From: Umezawaea endophytica
Lineage (GTDB): Bacteria; Actinomycetota; Actinomycetes; Mycobacteriales; Pseudonocardiaceae
Length of the DNA stretch: 64,000 nucleotides
Direction: 5' to 3'
Assembly (NCBI RefSeq): GCF_025061645.1
Contig: NZ_JANYMP010000003.1
Coordinates: forward strand, 124,001-188,000
Part shown: one piece after another, positions 25,090 to 33,845 of the stretch
Layout: each line of letters begins with the position of its first letter
Position numbering within the stretch: the stretch's first letter is position 1
The notes under the pieces: model-generated
What the model was told of the DNA's origin: nothing
Databases searched by the model: none
Seen by the model: only the letters and a program-made list of their open reading frames with translations
Translations under genes and position numbers: made by a program

Positions 25090-26765
25090 CGGACTTCGTC
25101 ACCCGCTTCCGCACCCGCCCGCGCTCCGACCGGAAGGTCACCTACCTCCCCGACGGGCGCCCGGCGGTCGAACTGACCCACCTCGAACTCGACCGGAGGG
25201 CGAGGGCCGTCGGGTCCTGGCTGACCGGTGCCGGGATGGCGGGCAGGCCGGTGCTGCTGCTCTACCCCACCGGCCTGGACTTCCTCGTCGCGTTCCTCGG
25301 CTGCCTCTACGCGGGCGCCGTGGCGGTGCCCGCGCCACTGCCCCTCTCGGCGGCCTCGCGGGTCGACCGGGTGAACCGCCTGGTCGAGGACTCCGACGCG
25401 CGGATGGTGCTCACCGACGAGGCGCACGTGGCCGCGCTCGACGGCTTGTCGGCGCGGACCTTCACCGAGGCCGCCGACGGCGGTTCCTGGGAGCCGCCGG
25501 AGGTGGCCGCCGACACCGTCGCCTACCTCCAGTACACCTCCGGGTCGACCAGCCACCCGCGCGGCGTCGAGGTCACCCACGGCAGCCTGACGCACAACCT
25601 GGAGCTGTTCCGGAGGATCAGCGGCGCCGTCCCCGTCCGGCGGATCGGCGGCTGGCTGCCGCACCACCACGACATGGGGCTCGTCGGGCTCCAGTTGCAG
25701 GCCCTGCACGCGGAAGCCGACCTGGTCCTGCTCTCGCCGGAGGCGGTGGTCGCCCGCCCGATCCGCTGGCTGCGCGCGATCAGCGACCACCGGGTGGACT
25801 GGACCGTGGCCCCCGACTTCGGCTACGCGTGGACGACCCGCCGGGTCAGCGACGAGGAACTGGTCGGGCTCGACCTGTCCTGCCTGACGATGGCGGTCAG
25901 CGGGGCGGAGCCGATCCGGATCGCCACGCTGGACGCGTTCGCCGCCAGGTTCGCGCGGGTGGGGTTCCGGCGCACCGCGCTGAACCCCGGCTACGGGCTC
26001 GCCGAGTCCACCCTGGTGGTCACCTGCACGTCACGCGGCCTCGGACCGGCCGTCCGCTCGTTCACCAGTGGATCGCTGGCCGCGGGCGAGGTCGTGCCGA
26101 CGTCGGACGGCGGCGGTGTGCCGCTGGTCGGGTGCGGCGAGCCGGACGCCATGGACGTGCGCGTCACCAACCCGGCCACGGGCGTCGAGGTGGACGACGG
26201 CACGGTCGGCGAGATCAGGGTGGCGGGCCCCAGCCTGGCGGCGGGCTACCACGGCGACCCCGCCGCGACCCGCGCCACCTTCGTCACCGGCCCCGACGGG
26301 CGGTGGCTGCGGACCGGCGACCTCGGTTTCCTCCTCGACGGCCAGCTCTACGTCACCGGGCGGCTGAAGGAACTCCTCATCGTCCGCGGCCGGAACCTGT
26401 ACCCGCAGGACATCGAGTCCTCGGCGCGGGAGGCGCACCCAGCCGCGGGCAAGGGCGCGGCCTTCGGCGTGCGGGACGCCGACTCCGCGGAGCACGTCGT
26501 GCTGGTGCAGGAGATGCGCCGAGCCTCGCAGGGTGACGCCCGCGAGTTCGCCGACGTCGTGCTCGACGCCGTGACCAGGCAGTTCGGCGTGTCCGCGAGC
26601 GTCGTGGTCGTGCGGTCGAACGCGATCCGCCACACCACGAGCGGCAAGGTGCGTCGAGGGCACATGCGCGACCTGTTCCTCGACGGTGGGCTGTCGGTGC
26701 TGCACAGCGCCCTGTCCCCCGCCGTCGCCACGATCGTCGCCGCCCCGGAGGAGGTCCATGTCTGA
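25086..26765 (+). CDS. Fatty acyl-AMP ligase (FAAL-like adenylating enzyme)
   Basis: The protein has 559 residues. The ANL superfamily core motif YTSGSTSHPRG is near residue 150, and GYGLAESTL and RTGDLGFLLDGQLYVTGRLK follow. WLPHHHDMGL and the following Q-rich helix are typical of FAALs, which activate fatty acids as acyl-adenylates and load them onto a carrier protein rather than CoA. It overlaps the reductase by ATGA and the carrier-protein gene by 8 nt. The trio forms a minimal acyl loading and reduction unit. The chain is unknown; amino-acid activation seems less likely because A-domain specificity motifs are absent. Confidence 0.9.
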   Translation: MTDFVTRFRTRPRSDRKVTYLPDGRPAVELTHLELDRRARAVGSWLTGAGMAGRPVLLLYPTGLDFLVAFLGCLYAGAVAVPAPLPLSAASRVDRVNRLVEDSDARMVLTDEAHVAALDGLSARTFTEAADGGSWEPPEVAADTVAYLQYTSGSTSHPRGVEVTHGSLTHNLELFRRISGAVPVRRIGGWLPHHHDMGLVGLQLQALHAEADLVLLSPEAVVARPIRWLRAISDHRVDWTVAPDFGYAWTTRRVSDEELVGLDLSCLTMAVSGAEPIRIATLDAFAARFARVGFRRTALNPGYGLAESTLVVTCTSRGLGPAVRSFTSGSLAAGEVVPTSDGGGVPLVGCGEPDAMDVRVTNPATGVEVDDGTVGEIRVAGPSLAAGYHGDPAATRATFVTGPDGRWLRTGDLGFLLDGQLYVTGRLKELLIVRGRNLYPQDIESSAREAHPAAGKGAAFGVRDADSAEHVVLVQEMRRASQGDAREFADVVLDAVTRQFGVSASVVVVRSNAIRHTTSGKVRRGHMRDLFLDGGLSVLHSALSPAVATIVAAPEEVHV

Positions 26766-27003
26766 CGAGGTGCTGAGGGCCTGGCTCGTCGACGCCGTGG
26801 CGGGCTACCTGGCGCTGCCGCCGTCGCGGGTCGGCACCGACGTGAAGCTGCGGTCGCTCGGCCTCGACTCCGCGCACGCCATGGGGCTGTGCGTGGACGT
26901 CGAGGAGCGCTGGGGAGTCCTCGTGGAACCCACGCTGGCCTGGGACTTCCCGACCATCGACGCCATCGCGGCGCACCTCGGCGGGCTGATCGACCGACCG
27001 TGA
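26758..27003 (+). CDS. Acyl carrier protein
   Basis: The protein has 81 residues. The phosphopantetheine attachment site is Ser38 in LGLDSAHAM, followed by the typical helix with FPTIDAIAAHL. It overlaps the FAAL gene by 8 nt, so the ligase is its likely loading partner and the upstream reductase its likely off-loading partner. A strong hairpin follows. Confidence 0.92.
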   Translation: MSDEVLRAWLVDAVAGYLALPPSRVGTDVKLRSLGLDSAHAMGLCVDVEERWGVLVEPTLAWDFPTIDAIAAHLGGLIDRP

Positions 27004-27010
27004 CCCGGTG

Positions 27011-27040
27011 GGGGTCGGCCACCGCGCCGTGGCCGACCCC
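27011..27040. terminator. Bidirectional terminator hairpin
   Basis: A perfect 12-bp inverted repeat (GGGGTCGGCCAC with GTGGCCGACCCC) has a 6-nt loop. It lies between the carrier-protein stop and the stop of the convergent adenosyltransferase gene. Confidence 0.85.
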
Positions 27041-27052
27041 GACCGGTCAGCG

Positions 27053-27625
27053 TCACCGGTCGCCGCCGGGTACCCACTTGACGTCGCCCGTCGGGTTCGC
27101 CGTGCGGGCCAGGATGAACAGCAGGTCGGACAGGCGGTTCAGGTACTTGGCCGGGAGTTCGCCGGTGTGCTCCGGGTCGTCGGCGAGCAGCGCCCAGCTC
27201 GACCGCTCGGCTCGACGGGCGATGGTGCGGGCCACGTGCAGCAGCGCGGCCCCCGGCGTGCCCCCCGGCAGCACGAACGAGTCGAGCTTGGGCAGCCGGG
27301 CGTTGTACTCGTCGCACCAGCCCTCGATCCGTTCGACGTAGGCGGGGGTGATCCGCAGCGGCGGGTACTCGTACTCCGCGGCGATCGGGTTGCACAGGTC
27401 GGCGCCGACGTCGAAGAGGTCGTTCTGGATCGTCCGCAGGATCGTGGTCAGCTCCCCCGGCAGGTCGCCGAGCGCGCACGCCACCCCGACGGCGGCGTTG
27501 CACTCGTCGGTGTCCGCGTACGCCTGGATCCTGGGATCGGTCTTGGAAGCCACCTCGTTGTTGCCGAGGCGGGTCTGTCCCGCGTCACCGGTGCGGGTGT
27601 AGATGCGGGTGAGGTGTACGGCCAT
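27053..27625 (-). CDS. Cob(I)alamin adenosyltransferase, PduO type
   Basis: The protein has 190 residues. TRTGDAGQTRLGN near the N-terminus and DECNAAVG, then the C-terminal ARTIARRAERS and KYLNRLSDLLFILAR, are the PduO-family motifs for ATP and corrin binding. It transfers the adenosyl group of ATP to cob(I)alamin to make adenosylcobalamin. It is the last gene of the minus-strand run that begins with a cobalamin-binding radical SAM gene, 62 bp after the kinase-like gene. The link may be supply of cobalamin cofactor, though B12 radical SAM methylases use methylcobalamin. A housekeeping role is equally possible. Confidence 0.93.
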   Translation of the reverse strand: MAVHLTRIYTRTGDAGQTRLGNNEVASKTDPRIQAYADTDECNAAVGVACALGDLPGELTTILRTIQNDLFDVGADLCNPIAAEYEYPPLRITPAYVERIEGWCDEYNARLPKLDSFVLPGGTPGAALLHVARTIARRAERSSWALLADDPEHTGELPAKYLNRLSDLLFILARTANPTGDVKWVPGGDR

Positions 27626-27687
27626 GTCACGACCCCAAACGAGTCAGGTCCCGCGCGAGGGCGGGATTTCCGGATCAGGACTGTCCA

Positions 27688-28611
27688 CTAGGGACAGAGC
27701 ACCGCGCGGCAGCGCGCCAGGCCGTCGAGGCCGCGGTCGACCAGTTCCTGGTCCGCGAACTCGTCGGTGCCGAGCAGCCCGAGCAGGGCGAACGTGTCGG
27801 TGGCGTACGCCGCGATCACGGACTCGTCCGGCAGCTCGTGCCCGGCCGCGGCGTACGCGTCGACCAGTGCGCCGTCCAGCAGGCCGTAGGCCCGCATCCG
27901 GCCCAGTTCGGCCGCGACGTCACCGGTGGTGCAGTTGGAGAGGTCCAGCACGGCGGCGACGCGCCCGTCGCGGAAGCAGAGGTTGTCCGGCCGCAGGTCC
28001 ATGTGCAGCAGGCGATGGCCGCCGCTCCTGCCCTTCAGCACCACGCGGGCCGCCTCGACCACGTCCTCGTGGCCGGGGACGTCCACCCGGTCGGCGAAGG
28101 CCGCGACCCGCACCGCGAGGCGGTCGGCCAGCGCGCTCGCCGAGCAGTCGGCGCCGAGCACCGCGGTGTCGGCCTCCGTCAGCTCCACCCGGTGGATCAG
28201 CGCGAGCACCTCGCCGAGCCGCGCCAGTTCCCGCTCCCCCAGGTCGGTGAGCTGGTCGTGCTCCACCTCTTCGAGGAGCATCCACGAGTGCGTGCCCGCC
28301 TCCCGCGCGCGGTGCCAGTCGAGGAGCGGCGCCATCGGCACACCCGCCCCGGACAGCACGCGGTGCGCCGTCACCTCGCGTTCCAGGAGCGCGCCGAAGT
28401 CCACGGTGCCGTCGTAGGCCGACGGTGCCAGCTCGCGCAGCGGGACCCTCAGCACGAGTCGCCGGTCCGAGGACCGCACCCGCAACGCCGAGTAGTCGGC
28501 CCCGCGCTTCCAGGGGCTCACCACGCTCCCCGGCGGCAGGCGGTCGCCGAGCTGGACCACCAACCGCTCGGCCAGCGCGGCCTCGTCCGGTACCTCGATG
28601 CTGTGCAGCAC
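27688..28611 (-). CDS. APH-family phosphotransferase (kinase-like)
   Basis: The protein has 307 residues. An aminoglycoside-phosphotransferase-type fold is indicated by the catalytic loop HMDLRPDNLCF and the metal motif VLDLSN (Asp kept; the usual Asp-Trp/Phe is Asp-Leu-Ser) near residues 200-225. An N-lobe with LVLRVPLRE precedes it. APH-fold enzymes phosphorylate antibiotics, choline, homoserine or sugars. The start is GTG 28611. It is 15 bp after the GNAT gene in a biosynthesis-like operon, so it may phosphorylate an intermediate or give self-protection. A resistance claim is not supported by sequence alone. Confidence 0.82.
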   Translation of the reverse strand: MLHSIEVPDEAALAERLVVQLGDRLPPGSVVSPWKRGADYSALRVRSSDRRLVLRVPLRELAPSAYDGTVDFGALLEREVTAHRVLSGAGVPMAPLLDWHRAREAGTHSWMLLEEVEHDQLTDLGERELARLGEVLALIHRVELTEADTAVLGADCSASALADRLAVRVAAFADRVDVPGHEDVVEAARVVLKGRSGGHRLLHMDLRPDNLCFRDGRVAAVLDLSNCTTGDVAAELGRMRAYGLLDGALVDAYAAAGHELPDESVIAAYATDTFALLGLLGTDEFADQELVDRGLDGLARCRAVLCP

Positions 28612-28626
28612 GACAACTCCACCCCT

Positions 28627-29676
28627 TCAGTGGACGGCGAGAACGGCGCCGCTCAACGGTCTCACGACGCAGCCGCGCCGTTCCTTGGCGTCGATCGCGG
28701 CGCCGCCGTAGTCGATCAGGGTCCGGCCGGGGTGCCGCACCGCCCAGTCGATCACGGCGTAGTAGGTGGCCTCGAAGTAGGCGTAGCTCTCCCGGCCGTG
28801 GAAACCGGCGAGCTTGGCGACCATCCACTCCCCCTCCCGCGCGACGACGACGTGCCCCACCTCGTCGGTCCCCCTCAGCACGGCGAAGAGCAGGAGGTCG
28901 TCGCCGTAGTGCTCGGCCAGCGAGCGGAACTGCTCGGTGATCCGCGCGGGGTCGGCCGCCAGCCCGTACCGCCCGTAGTGCGCGACCTGCCTCTCCACCA
29001 ACCGCTCGATCGGGTGGAGCGTCGGGGAAACGCGGATGCTCAGCCCGGCCGCCGCGAACGCCCGGCGTTCCCTCATCGTCTCCCGGCGGCGCTTCGGGGG
29101 CAGCGTCGCCAGGTAGTCGTCGAACGAGCGCGCGGCGCCGAGGTCCAGGTACGCCGATGGCGTCATCGGGAAGCGGACGCCGTCGGCGAACCAGTCGCGC
29201 GCCTCGACGCCGAGGTGCGGCAGCAGGACCGTCCGAGCGCCTTCGGCGCGGCCCGCCTCCGTCACCGCCCGCCGCACGGCGGCCACCGCCGCGTGGACCC
29301 GATCGGGCGGCAGGCCGTCCCGCACGTACAGACCCGAGGTGTAGGCGCTGGGAGCCACCACGACCACCGCGGGAGCGTCCAGCGCCCCCGGTGGCAGCGC
29401 GGAGGTGTCGGCGACGTGGGCTTCGAGGCGGTACTTCGTGTGGTGGTCGCCCGGCCGCCGGACGTGGAAGACCGCCACCGCGTCCGGCCGCCCGTCGGCG
29501 CCGTTCGCCACCACGTACGAGGGCGGGCGCGCGAAGCTCCCGGCGTGGCAGGTGAGCCACCGGACGGAGAGCTGCGGCGGTCCACCGCGGACCGCCTCGG
29601 ACCACCGGCCCGCCACCTCGGGGTCGTCGAGGTGGCCGTGCACGGTGCACGAACCGACCGAGGTCGAGGCGTTCAC
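28627..29676 (-). CDS. GNAT-type acyltransferase (peptidogalycan/FemAB-like)
   Basis: The protein has 349 residues. It resembles the GNAT proteins of the BioF2/FemAB-like group: a variable N-terminal half and a C-terminal half with KRRRETMRERRAFAAAGL, GHVVVAREGEWMVAKLAGF and SYAYFEATYY. These proteins transfer acyl or aminoacyl groups to amines. The start is GTG 29676, 10 bp after the metallopeptidase-like gene. In this operon it could attach an acyl group, perhaps from the nearby FAAL-loaded carrier protein, to the amine of the product; that link is speculation from proximity. Confidence 0.75.
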   Translation of the reverse strand: MNASTSVGSCTVHGHLDDPEVAGRWSEAVRGGPPQLSVRWLTCHAGSFARPPSYVVANGADGRPDAVAVFHVRRPGDHHTKYRLEAHVADTSALPPGALDAPAVVVVAPSAYTSGLYVRDGLPPDRVHAAVAAVRRAVTEAGRAEGARTVLLPHLGVEARDWFADGVRFPMTPSAYLDLGAARSFDDYLATLPPKRRRETMRERRAFAAAGLSIRVSPTLHPIERLVERQVAHYGRYGLAADPARITEQFRSLAEHYGDDLLLFAVLRGTDEVGHVVVAREGEWMVAKLAGFHGRESYAYFEATYYAVIDWAVRHPGRTLIDYGGAAIDAKERRGCVVRPLSGAVLAVH

Positions 29677-29686
29677 GGCCGCGCCC

Positions 29687-30292
29687 TCAGTGGGTGGTCA
29701 CGGAGATGAGGTTCGCCGTCGTCGTGCGGGTCAGCGGGTACTCCGCGGGCAGGCGCGCCCCCGCGAGCAGCGCCGCGACCTCGGGTTCGGTCGAGCCGAG
29801 CCGCACGGTGCCGTTCTCCTCCCGCCTCCGGCGCGCCAGCAGCCGGTCCGCCAGCTCCGACACCAGCGCCGACGTCCCGCGGTCGGCGAGCGCGGCGGCG
29901 ACCAGGTGGAACACGTCGAGCACCTCCGCCTCGATCGCGTCCTGGCTGGGGTCGTGCCGTTGCAGGGCGAGCCACTCCTGCGCGAGCTGGAAGTCGATGG
30001 AGCCGGTCTCGGCGAGCACGTCCTCCACGGTCAGCTCCTCCGGCAGGACGCCCCGGTGGACGACCAGCTCCGCCGCTCCGCCCGCGACGGCGACCGCCAC
30101 CTGCGCGGCGATGCTGCGCACCTTCTCCGCGGGCTTGGTCCAGTCCGCCTCGGACCCGACGTTCGTGTAGGTGAAGCCCTGATCCGACCAGATGCTCTCC
30201 CCGACCGTCAACGCCTCCTGCGAGTGCGCGATCACCAGGTGACCCGCCTCGTGCACCGACAACGCGACCGGACCGTCGTGCTCGCGCTTCAC
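29687..30292 (-). CDS. Stand-alone M41-like (FtsH-type) metallopeptidase domain
   Basis: The protein has 201 residues and no membrane segment or AAA ATPase domain. HEAGH at 14-18 is the zinc-binding HExxH. AGGAAELVV (near 70-78) and TGSIDFQLAQ with Asp100 match the helix and third zinc ligand of the M41 peptidase domain. FtsH itself is over 600 residues with two TM helices and a AAA module, all absent here. The start is GTG 30292, overlapping the preceding oxygenase-like gene by GTGA. Its place inside a biosynthetic operon suggests a specialised hydrolase (maturation, amidase) or an immunity/regulatory protease. Activity is unknown. Confidence 0.75.
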   Translation of the reverse strand: MKREHDGPVALSVHEAGHLVIAHSQEALTVGESIWSDQGFTYTNVGSEADWTKPAEKVRSIAAQVAVAVAGGAAELVVHRGVLPEELTVEDVLAETGSIDFQLAQEWLALQRHDPSQDAIEAEVLDVFHLVAAALADRGTSALVSELADRLLARRRREENGTVRLGSTEPEVAALLAGARLPAEYPLTRTTTANLISVTTH

Positions 30293-31374
30293 CGCGCACC
30301 TCCCACCCTGTCGAAGCCCTGCGTCCACTGCTGGTCGAGCCACGCCTCGTACTCCGGCCCCACGGGGGTGTCGACCACGACGCACACCGGGCAGATCTGC
30401 CGGTCGCGGGCGGAGAAGGCGGCGTGCTTCTGGGTCAGGTTGTTGCCGATGAGCAGGTCGCCGCGCTCGCCGGTGACGGCGGCCTCGTACCTGGCACGGG
30501 TCTGCGGCCAGCTCAGCCCGAGCGTCGCCGTGACCCCGTGGCACATCAGCCGGGCGCCCGGCCCCTCGCAGAGGCCGCAGGGGCACGCCTCGACCTGCCG
30601 CCAGATGTCGGGGATCGACGCGTACTGCTCCGGCCACAGCTCGCTCTCGGCGCGCGGTCCGCTGGGGAGCACGTGGTGGGCCGGGTGCTCGGAGCCGAGC
30701 AGCGACCCCACGGTCAGGTAGCGGGACCGGTGCACGTCGGCCAGCTCCAGCGACCGGGCGATGTTGTCACCGAGGAAGAGCTCCAGCTCGACGGCGTCCC
30801 GCGGCGGGTGCCCGGTGCGGCGCGCGTAGGCGTCGTGGAGCATCGCGATGAGGTCGTAGTAGTAGGTCTCGCCAGGGAACTTGCCGGGTCGGGTGATGAG
30901 GAAGCCCTGGTACATCTTGTGGGACGGCCGTTTGAAGAAGACCGTGTTGGAGTAGACGCGGGTCTCGGTGATGCCGTGCCGGTCGTTGACGGCGCGGGGC
31001 GTGAGGAAGCTGGAGTGCGCGCCGTCCTGGTGCGGCAGCAGGAACCTGGACCGCCCCTCGGGCGCGGTCGGCGTGCCGTAGCTCTCCTCGTCCACCTCGA
31101 CGTAGGCGTCCGCGGGCAGCGCGTGCCGCTCCTTCAGCAGGGTCGTCACCGCGGCCAGCGCGGCCTTCGCCCTGACGATCAGCTCGGTGGACGTCGGCTC
31201 CGCGTCGTCACCGCGGAGCGCGAACGTGACGGAGCCGCCGCCCGCCAGGTGGGCGGCCGCGTCGCCCAGCCAGGAGTGGTCGAGCCCGCCGCCGTCCGGA
31301 TCGGCGAGCCAGGACGCGGGCACCCACGTCTTCAGGACCTCGACGCGGACCCCCTCGGTCGTTTCGGTCGTCAT
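30289..31374 (-). CDS. 2OG/Fe(II)-oxygenase-like protein with extra Cys motifs
   Basis: The protein has 361 residues. His115-x-Asp117 (FLLPHQDGAH) and a distal His317 in GDLLIGNNLTQKHAAFS give the HxD...H facial triad of TauD/clavaminate-synthase-like oxygenases. Unusual additions are Cys264, Cys266, Cys269 and Cys278 (CPCGLC, then LMC) plus Cys328/Cys331 (CPVC), which could bind zinc or an Fe-S cluster. It starts at ATG 31374, overlaps the ureohydrolase stop by ATGA, and overlaps the M41-like gene by GTGA. It probably hydroxylates or desaturates an amino-acid-like substrate from the same operon. The family call is moderate because overall similarity to well-known members is low. Confidence 0.65.
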   Translation of the reverse strand: MTTETTEGVRVEVLKTWVPASWLADPDGGGLDHSWLGDAAAHLAGGGSVTFALRGDDAEPTSTELIVRAKAALAAVTTLLKERHALPADAYVEVDEESYGTPTAPEGRSRFLLPHQDGAHSSFLTPRAVNDRHGITETRVYSNTVFFKRPSHKMYQGFLITRPGKFPGETYYYDLIAMLHDAYARRTGHPPRDAVELELFLGDNIARSLELADVHRSRYLTVGSLLGSEHPAHHVLPSGPRAESELWPEQYASIPDIWRQVEACPCGLCEGPGARLMCHGVTATLGLSWPQTRARYEAAVTGERGDLLIGNNLTQKHAAFSARDRQICPVCVVVDTPVGPEYEAWLDQQWTQGFDRVGGAR

Positions 31375-32420
31375 CCGGTCGACTCCTTCTCGGTGCGGAA
31401 CACGGCGTCGAAGGCCAACTTGGCCGCGATCTGCGCGGTGCGGCCGGTCGGGTCGTAGCGGGGTGCCACCTCGGCGATGTCGAACGCTCCCACGGGCAGG
31501 GTGTGCAGGGTGTGCCACACGTCGAGCAGCGCCGACCCGGTCAGGCCGCCGAGGGTGACGTTGCCGGTGCCGGGCGCCACCGAGCAGTCGAGCACGTCGA
31601 TGTCGGTGGAGATGTAGACCGTGTCGCACCGCTCCCGCAGCGCCTCCACCAGTTCGGTGACCGGCCGGACGTCGCCGTCGAGGCGGGGCGCGGCGACGAT
31701 CGGGAACCCCCGCTCGCGCAGCCCGGCCAACTGGTGGCGACGGGTGACGTCACCGACGCCGACGAACGCCAGGTTCTCCGGCCGGATGCCGGGCAGTTCC
31801 GAGATCCGCCGCGAGTTCGACCCGTGGTAGATCGGCCCGTGCAGGTGGCTGGAATCGCCGAAGTCGAAGTGGTGGTCGATGTTGACGAACCCGATCCGGC
31901 CGGGGTCGACGCGCTCCCTGGCCGCGAGGTAGAAGCCGGTGAACGTGCCGATGGTGCACGAGTGGTCGCCGACGAGGAAGAGGCCGCGCCCGCCGCCCTC
32001 CAGCAGGGTCCGCACCCCCGACCCGACCGACGCCATCGTCCGGAGCGGGTCGCTCGGGTAGACCGTGAGGTCACCCGCGTCGACGACCACCGGGGTGTCG
32101 TAGTCGAAGTCGCGACCGGTCCGCATGTCCGTCATCGGCTCGGGATTGCGCGTGGACAAGGAACTTGAGTACACGACGCTGGCCGCGCGCACCGCGCGTG
32201 GACCTTCGGCGGCGCCGGGTCGCGAACTCGTGGTGCCGTCGAAGGGCACCCCGGCCGCGATCCACTCGACGCTGTCCGAGGCCAGTTGCCCCCAGTCCCG
32301 GCGCAGGTCCGCGCCGAACAGCGTCGGCACACCGGCCCAGCCGGGTGACGCCGTGGACCACGGCGGTTCCCCGCCGACGGCGTCGAGCAGGATCGTGGGG
32401 TCGAAGCCGCTGTCAGCCAC
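31371..32420 (-). CDS. Ureohydrolase (arginase/agmatinase family)
   Basis: The protein has 349 residues. The dimanganese ligands are visible: His153 (GDHS), Asp182/His184/Asp186 in the DAHxD-type motif (here DHHFD), and Asp273/Asp275/Asp278 (STDIDVLD). It ends with the APGTG substrate loop. Members hydrolyse arginine, agmatine, guanidinobutyrate or formiminoglutamate with release of urea or formamide. The Ala of DAHxD is His here, so the substrate could be non-standard. The start is GTG 32420, overlapping the radical SAM gene by 8 nt. In the operon it likely removes a guanidino or amidino group from an arginine-derived intermediate. Confidence 0.9.
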   Translation of the reverse strand: MADSGFDPTILLDAVGGEPPWSTASPGWAGVPTLFGADLRRDWGQLASDSVEWIAAGVPFDGTTSSRPGAAEGPRAVRAASVVYSSSLSTRNPEPMTDMRTGRDFDYDTPVVVDAGDLTVYPSDPLRTMASVGSGVRTLLEGGGRGLFLVGDHSCTIGTFTGFYLAARERVDPGRIGFVNIDHHFDFGDSSHLHGPIYHGSNSRRISELPGIRPENLAFVGVGDVTRRHQLAGLRERGFPIVAAPRLDGDVRPVTELVEALRERCDTVYISTDIDVLDCSVAPGTGNVTLGGLTGSALLDVWHTLHTLPVGAFDIAEVAPRYDPTGRTAQIAAKLAFDAVFRTEKESTG

Positions 32421-33732
32421 GGACGGCTCCGGCGGTGCGGCCGCTCAGGATTTCGGTCATCGCTCCTACCTTCTCGATGAACAATTCCCAGCTTCGTTCG
32501 GGTGTCAGGTGGTGGGGCGTGAACACCACCGGCGCGTCCTCGCGCCAGTGGGAGAAGTCCCAGTCGTGGATGCGCGGCTTGAGCGCCTCGAAATCCGGTA
32601 TCAGCGGATACGGCACGAAGTTGTACAGGTTGGCCAACCACACCACGTCCGCGCACTCGCGCAGCCACCTGGTGGTCTGGGCGTGGCTGTCCTCGGTCTC
32701 GGCGGCGAGTCCGCCCATGACGTTGAGGACCACCCGCATCCCCCGCGCGTCGATCTTCTCCAGCTTCGCGCGATAATCGTCGAGCCCGCGCGACAGCTTT
32801 CCGCCCGCCCTGAGCAGTTCGGTGTCGGCGGATTCGAAACCCATTTCGACCACCGCCACGCCCAGTTCCGACATGGCGTCCAGCACCCACGGGTTCAACG
32901 CGAGCACGTGCGTCTGCACGATGAATCGGAAACCGGGCCGTTCGGCGAAGACGGCGAGCAGGTTGGCGACCGCTTCCCGCGACTGGCCGAACGTCTTGTC
33001 CCCGATGTAAATGAGTTTCGTGTCGGGAAAGCGTTCGACGAGCTGGTCGACCTCCCTGGCTATCGCGTCGTTCTCGACCAGGGTCAACTGCTTGCTCCAG
33101 GCGTCCCCGCAGAAACCGCACTTGTAGAGGCACCCGTGGCTGGCGTTGAGGCGCAGCAGGGGTACCTGCCCCGAGTACCCGCTCAGGTGGCGGTACTCGG
33201 GCGCCCAGTCGATCCGCTCCGGGTTGATCCCCGGCACGCTCGGGCGGATCAGCAGGTTGCCGCCGCTGCTCGGCCGCAGCAGTTCACGGAGCTGCGCGAT
33301 ACCGAGCTGGCCGGCGAAGATCCTGGTCGCGTCGGTGGGACCGGCCAGCGGGGCCATGTTGCCGCCGAGCACGGTGCGGCGACCGGCCTCCTTGAGACCC
33401 CTGCTCACCTCGATCGCCAGGTCGAAGTTCTGGGCCAGCGGGCTCATCAGGACCGTGTCGCCCGCGACGCTGACCTCCAGCAGCGCGTCGAGGCAGTCCT
33501 GGGCACCCGGCATCCTGCCGAGATCGGAGAAGTACGATTCCGCGGAGAGTTCGTCCAGCAGCGCGGTGAGGTGGGCGACCCACAGGGGCATTTCCCACAG
33601 GCCCCCGTCCGGAATGAAGTACTCCGGCAGATCACGGGCGAACTCGCGCTCGTACAACTTGTAGTAGTGGCTGAGATCGGGCTGCGGCGCATGCATCGAT
33701 GGGAATGGTAACTGGACAATATGAACCGTCAT
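32413..33732 (-). CDS. Cobalamin-binding-domain radical SAM enzyme
   Basis: The protein has 439 residues. The N-terminal half (about 60-150) is a Rossmann-type B12-binding domain without the DxHxxG base-off motif (VLMSPLAQNFDLAIEV, RRTVLGGNMAP). The radical SAM centre is Cys201-x3-Cys205-x2-Cys208 (HGCLYKCGFC), followed by the usual strand motifs (VVEMGFESAD, NVMGGLAAETED). Such enzymes methylate unactivated carbons or rearrange rings in natural-product and cofactor pathways. Start ATG 33732 has GGGG upstream. It is the first gene of a seven-gene operon, and the cobalamin adenosyltransferase is the last. The substrate is unknown. Confidence 0.92.
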   Translation of the reverse strand: MTVHIVQLPFPSMHAPQPDLSHYYKLYEREFARDLPEYFIPDGGLWEMPLWVAHLTALLDELSAESYFSDLGRMPGAQDCLDALLEVSVAGDTVLMSPLAQNFDLAIEVSRGLKEAGRRTVLGGNMAPLAGPTDATRIFAGQLGIAQLRELLRPSSGGNLLIRPSVPGINPERIDWAPEYRHLSGYSGQVPLLRLNASHGCLYKCGFCGDAWSKQLTLVENDAIAREVDQLVERFPDTKLIYIGDKTFGQSREAVANLLAVFAERPGFRFIVQTHVLALNPWVLDAMSELGVAVVEMGFESADTELLRAGGKLSRGLDDYRAKLEKIDARGMRVVLNVMGGLAAETEDSHAQTTRWLRECADVVWLANLYNFVPYPLIPDFEALKPRIHDWDFSHWREDAPVVFTPHHLTPERSWELFIEKVGAMTEILSGRTAGAVRG

Positions 33733-33845
33733 CACACTGACCCCAATCCGCCCTCGTGAACGAATCACCCCAGGTGATCCGCCGCGGAGGTATCCCTGCT
33801 GTGACAGTAAGCCGACATTCGCGCCGATCGCCACCACCGCCCGCG

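Noticed and set aside
27688-28611. Calling the APH-fold gene an aminoglycoside resistance gene
   Set aside because: Only the general catalytic loop is visible; the second Asp motif is DLS and the context is biosynthetic, so substrate cannot be named.
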